Of a stretch of DNA of 64,000 nt, positions 61,955-64,000 are shown one piece after another. How positions within the stretch are numbered: position 1 is the first letter of the stretch; each line of letters starts with the position of its first letter. The translations under genes and the position numbers were made by a program. Source of the DNA: Gammaproteobacteria bacterium (GTDB lineage Bacteria > Pseudomonadota > Gammaproteobacteria > Pseudomonadales > Pseudohongiellaceae); NCBI GenBank assembly GCA_002706685.1, contig PALV01000022.1, forward strand, positions 124,001-188,000. Reading direction: 5' to 3'. The notes beneath the pieces were generated by a model. The model ran no database searches. It was not told the origin of the DNA and was given only the letters and a program-made list of their open reading frames with translations.

Positions 61955-64000
61955 ATGAAGAAAACAACTACTACTGTACGACGTCAGCGACTTCACACTG
62001 CGATCGCGTTGCTGATGAGTGCGACTACCGTGCCATCACTCTACGCACAAGAAGAGGCACCGCAGATTGAAGAGCTGGTCGTTACAGGCAGCCGTATTCA
62101 GAGAATGGATAACGCAACCTCTCCACAGCCTCTGTCTGTGATCAGTGCCGATGATCTTACCAGCTCAGCAAGTATTGACATTGGCGAAGTGTTGAACGAG
62201 AACCCGGCCCTGCTGTCTTCTGTTACCAGCACGGCATCAATTGGCAACTCGGCACAGAACGTTGGTCGCGCCAGTAACGTAGGTGGTAGTGCGCTCAACC
62301 TGCGCGGTCTGGGCTCCCAGCGTACTCTCACGCTGGTTAACGGACGGCGTCACGTGTCAGGTATCGAAGGTACCTCTTCTGTTGACGTCTCAACAATTCC
62401 TTCTGCCCTGATTGAACGTGTAGAAGTTCTGACCGGCGGCGCGTCTGCCGTATACGGTGCCGATGCGGTGACTGGTGTTGTCAACTTTGTTCTAAAGGAC
62501 GACTTTGAAGGTGTAGACATCGACTTCCGAACTGGCATGTCCGGTGAGGGCGACGCGGAAACCAATAGCATACGTGCGCTGGTAGGCCGCAACTTTGATG
62601 CGAACCGTGGCAACGTCAACCTGTCACTGCAGCACGATTATTCAGCGGGTCTGCGAGCTGGCGATCGTGATTTCCTTGCGAACGGAGGCCGCGCAACGGG
62701 CGATGTCAACCCTCTGCTGCGATTCCAGAAGGGTGACATTGATCCCAGCACAATGCCTAACCTGGCGCGCTACTACAACTTTGACAATACTGGCCGATAT
62801 CCGTTCGGCGCACGTATTCCGACAGCAACAGCTTTTGGCAACAGTTATAATTCTGCCTTCGGCTCGCAACCTACTTTGACCTCAGCTGAACAGGCGCTTC
62901 TGGATCGCATTAACTCAGCGACACCACGCGCATTGCTGCCAGGTCGAACCTTTAACATCACTTCTCCTTACGGTGTGGTCGCACTGGGTGACTTTGGTAC
63001 CACGATAGGTTTGGGTCAGGAACCAGACCTGGACGGCAACGGCATTGGTGACTGTCTGGACAGCTTCACTGGTTACAACTCTAGCCTGGACGGCACGGCT
63101 TCGTTCGGCGCAGCCGGTGGTTGCTGGATTATTGGTGAAGATGGCAGTCTGAATACGTATCAGGACGGCCTGGTGGCAGGTAACTTCAACCAGTTTGGTG
63201 CGGCTGGTTCCTATATCGCGCCGAACCGCCCGTTTGTTATCCCTGAGGATACCAAGTGGGCTGTAAACCTGAACGCCAACTATGATCTTACTCCAACCGC
63301 AACAGCGTTCGTCGAAACCAAGTTCGTTCGTCATGATGTGACTTTCGGCGGCGGTGGCAACCAGGCAACCGACTTGTTGTATGGTGCCCCTGACAATCCC
63401 TTCCTGCCTGCACAGCTGGCGCCATTTGCCACTAATCCCGGCGTGGGCTTCGTTGGACCGGGCGGACTTTACATTTCACGTGACTCAGACGACTGGGGGC
63501 ACAATGAGTCCTACAACGAGCGTACCACCTATCGTCTGGTAACCGGTCTGCGCGGCAGCCTGGACGAGCTGGGTCTGGATTACGAAGTGTCTGCAAACTA
63601 CGGTAAGTTTGAACGTACAATGGAGTCTCCGTTCACGCCGATTACTGACCGCTTCTTTGCAGCCATCGACGTGACAACTGACCCGGCAACAGGTCAGCCG
63701 GTTTGTCGTTCGGATCTGGATCCGACTGCCTACCCGCGTACCACACCCTTTAACTTCCCCGCCTATCTGGGTGGTCGTGCGGTGTCGCCGTTCTTCACCT
63801 TCTCTCCTGGTGACGGCCAGTGCCAGCCAGCCAATATTTGGGGCGGCAAAGGCTCAATCAGTCAGGAAGCCATCGACTTTTTCTCTTACACGCGTACAGT
63901 TGAAGAAAGTATTGAGCAGTCTGTTGTAATGGGTTTTGTTAGCGGCTCCAGCGCCAACTGGTTCTCACTGCAAGGCGGCCCTGTTTCTTTTGCTGCCGGT
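61955..64000 (+). CDS. TonB-dependent receptor (3' end cut by window)
   Basis: An outer-membrane active transporter, open to the window end (682 codons seen). A signal peptide ends near residue 31 (SATTVPSLYA-Q). The TonB box EELVVTGSRIQR is at about 39-50, and the plug domain follows: VNGRRHVSG, ALIERVEVLTGGASAVYGADAVTGVVNFVLKDDFEG, typical of large marine-type receptors. A DLDGNGIGDCLDSF segment resembles a calcium-binding thrombospondin-type loop in the extracellular part. ATG 61946 is an in-frame alternative start; GAGG at 61939-61942 suits neither spacing well. Substrate (siderophore, polysaccharide or other) is unknown. Confidence 0.93.
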   Translation, partial: MKKTTTTVRRQRLHTAIALLMSATTVPSLYAQEEAPQIEELVVTGSRIQRMDNATSPQPLSVISADDLTSSASIDIGEVLNENPALLSSVTSTASIGNSAQNVGRASNVGGSALNLRGLGSQRTLTLVNGRRHVSGIEGTSSVDVSTIPSALIERVEVLTGGASAVYGADAVTGVVNFVLKDDFEGVDIDFRTGMSGEGDAETNSIRALVGRNFDANRGNVNLSLQHDYSAGLRAGDRDFLANGGRATGDVNPLLRFQKGDIDPSTMPNLARYYNFDNTGRYPFGARIPTATAFGNSYNSAFGSQPTLTSAEQALLDRINSATPRALLPGRTFNITSPYGVVALGDFGTTIGLGQEPDLDGNGIGDCLDSFTGYNSSLDGTASFGAAGGCWIIGEDGSLNTYQDGLVAGNFNQFGAAGSYIAPNRPFVIPEDTKWAVNLNANYDLTPTATAFVETKFVRHDVTFGGGGNQATDLLYGAPDNPFLPAQLAPFATNPGVGFVGPGGLYISRDSDDWGHNESYNERTTYRLVTGLRGSLDELGLDYEVSANYGKFERTMESPFTPITDRFFAAIDVTTDPATGQPVCRSDLDPTAYPRTTPFNFPAYLGGRAVSPFFTFSPGDGQCQPANIWGGKGSISQEAIDFFSYTRTVEESIEQSVVMGFVSGSSANWFSLQGGPVSFAAG

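Overview
The window looks like chromosomal DNA of an aerobic, probably marine, heterotrophic gammaproteobacterium. The order mreB-mreC-mreD-maf-rng-yhdP-nitrilase at the left edge is typical of Gammaproteobacteria. An Fnr-type regulator with a four-cysteine cluster, PntAA/PntAB/PntB, five acyl-CoA dehydrogenases and a long TonB-dependent receptor fit an oxidative, lipid-using lifestyle. Genus cannot be fixed from sequence alone. Genes are densely packed, many share ATGA-type overlaps, and TTG/GTG starts are frequent. I saw no rRNA, tRNA or CRISPR array.

Layout. 1-10.6 kb: the cell-shape operon mreBCD with maf, rng, yhdP, a nitrilase-fold amidase and a DUF445 membrane protein. 10.7-13.7 kb: a TetR regulator, a lone ExbD-like protein, mtnA and a HIT protein. 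13.77-14.04 kb: a compact mobile-element remnant built of nested inverted repeats with perfect 22-base ends. 14-24 kb: exported glutaminyl cyclase plus metallo-aminopeptidase lipoprotein, a TPR protein, a patatin lipase / small lipoprotein / thioesterase run, an amidohydrolase, a ThDP enzyme, a DUF4105 protein and uppP. 24.3-28.7 kb: a paired acyl-CoA dehydrogenase (one subunit with and one without the catalytic glutamate), a histidine phosphatase and an ACAD10/11-like kinase. 28.7-32.7 kb: AEC and MATE transporters and a two-gene membrane / exported spermidine-synthase-fold pair.

32.7-39.1 kb: a stress and low-oxygen block in which fnr overlaps two YeeE-type sulfur-transporter halves, flanked by three universal-stress genes, a cardiolipin synthase and its YbhP-like partner. 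39.2-41.3 kb: speE and speD with an unusual GC-rich, hairpin-rich stretch upstream of speD. 41.3-47.1 kb: a divergent beta-oxidation locus (acyl-CoA dehydrogenase facing thiolase, bifunctional hydratase/dehydrogenase and alcohol dehydrogenase) with paired palindromic operators between. 47.2-54.8 kb: a serine hydrolase, a DMT exporter, a two-gene GMC oxidoreductase, a membrane-anchored Hsp20, a lipoprotein and a secreted trypsin with a duplicated C-terminal module. 54.8-60.3 kb: the three-gene transhydrogenase, facing a second heteromeric acyl-CoA dehydrogenase pair. 60.4-64 kb: a small protein, a strong Fur box, a zinc peptidase and a TonB-dependent receptor cut by the window end.

The strongest leads are: mreC apparently starting at ATT; the nested-palindrome mobile element; the two ACAD alpha/beta pairs, one beside a possible hydroxyacyl-CoA kinase; the exported methyltransferase-fold protein coupled to a small membrane protein; the 51-residue repeat of the secreted trypsin; and the structured region upstream of speD.
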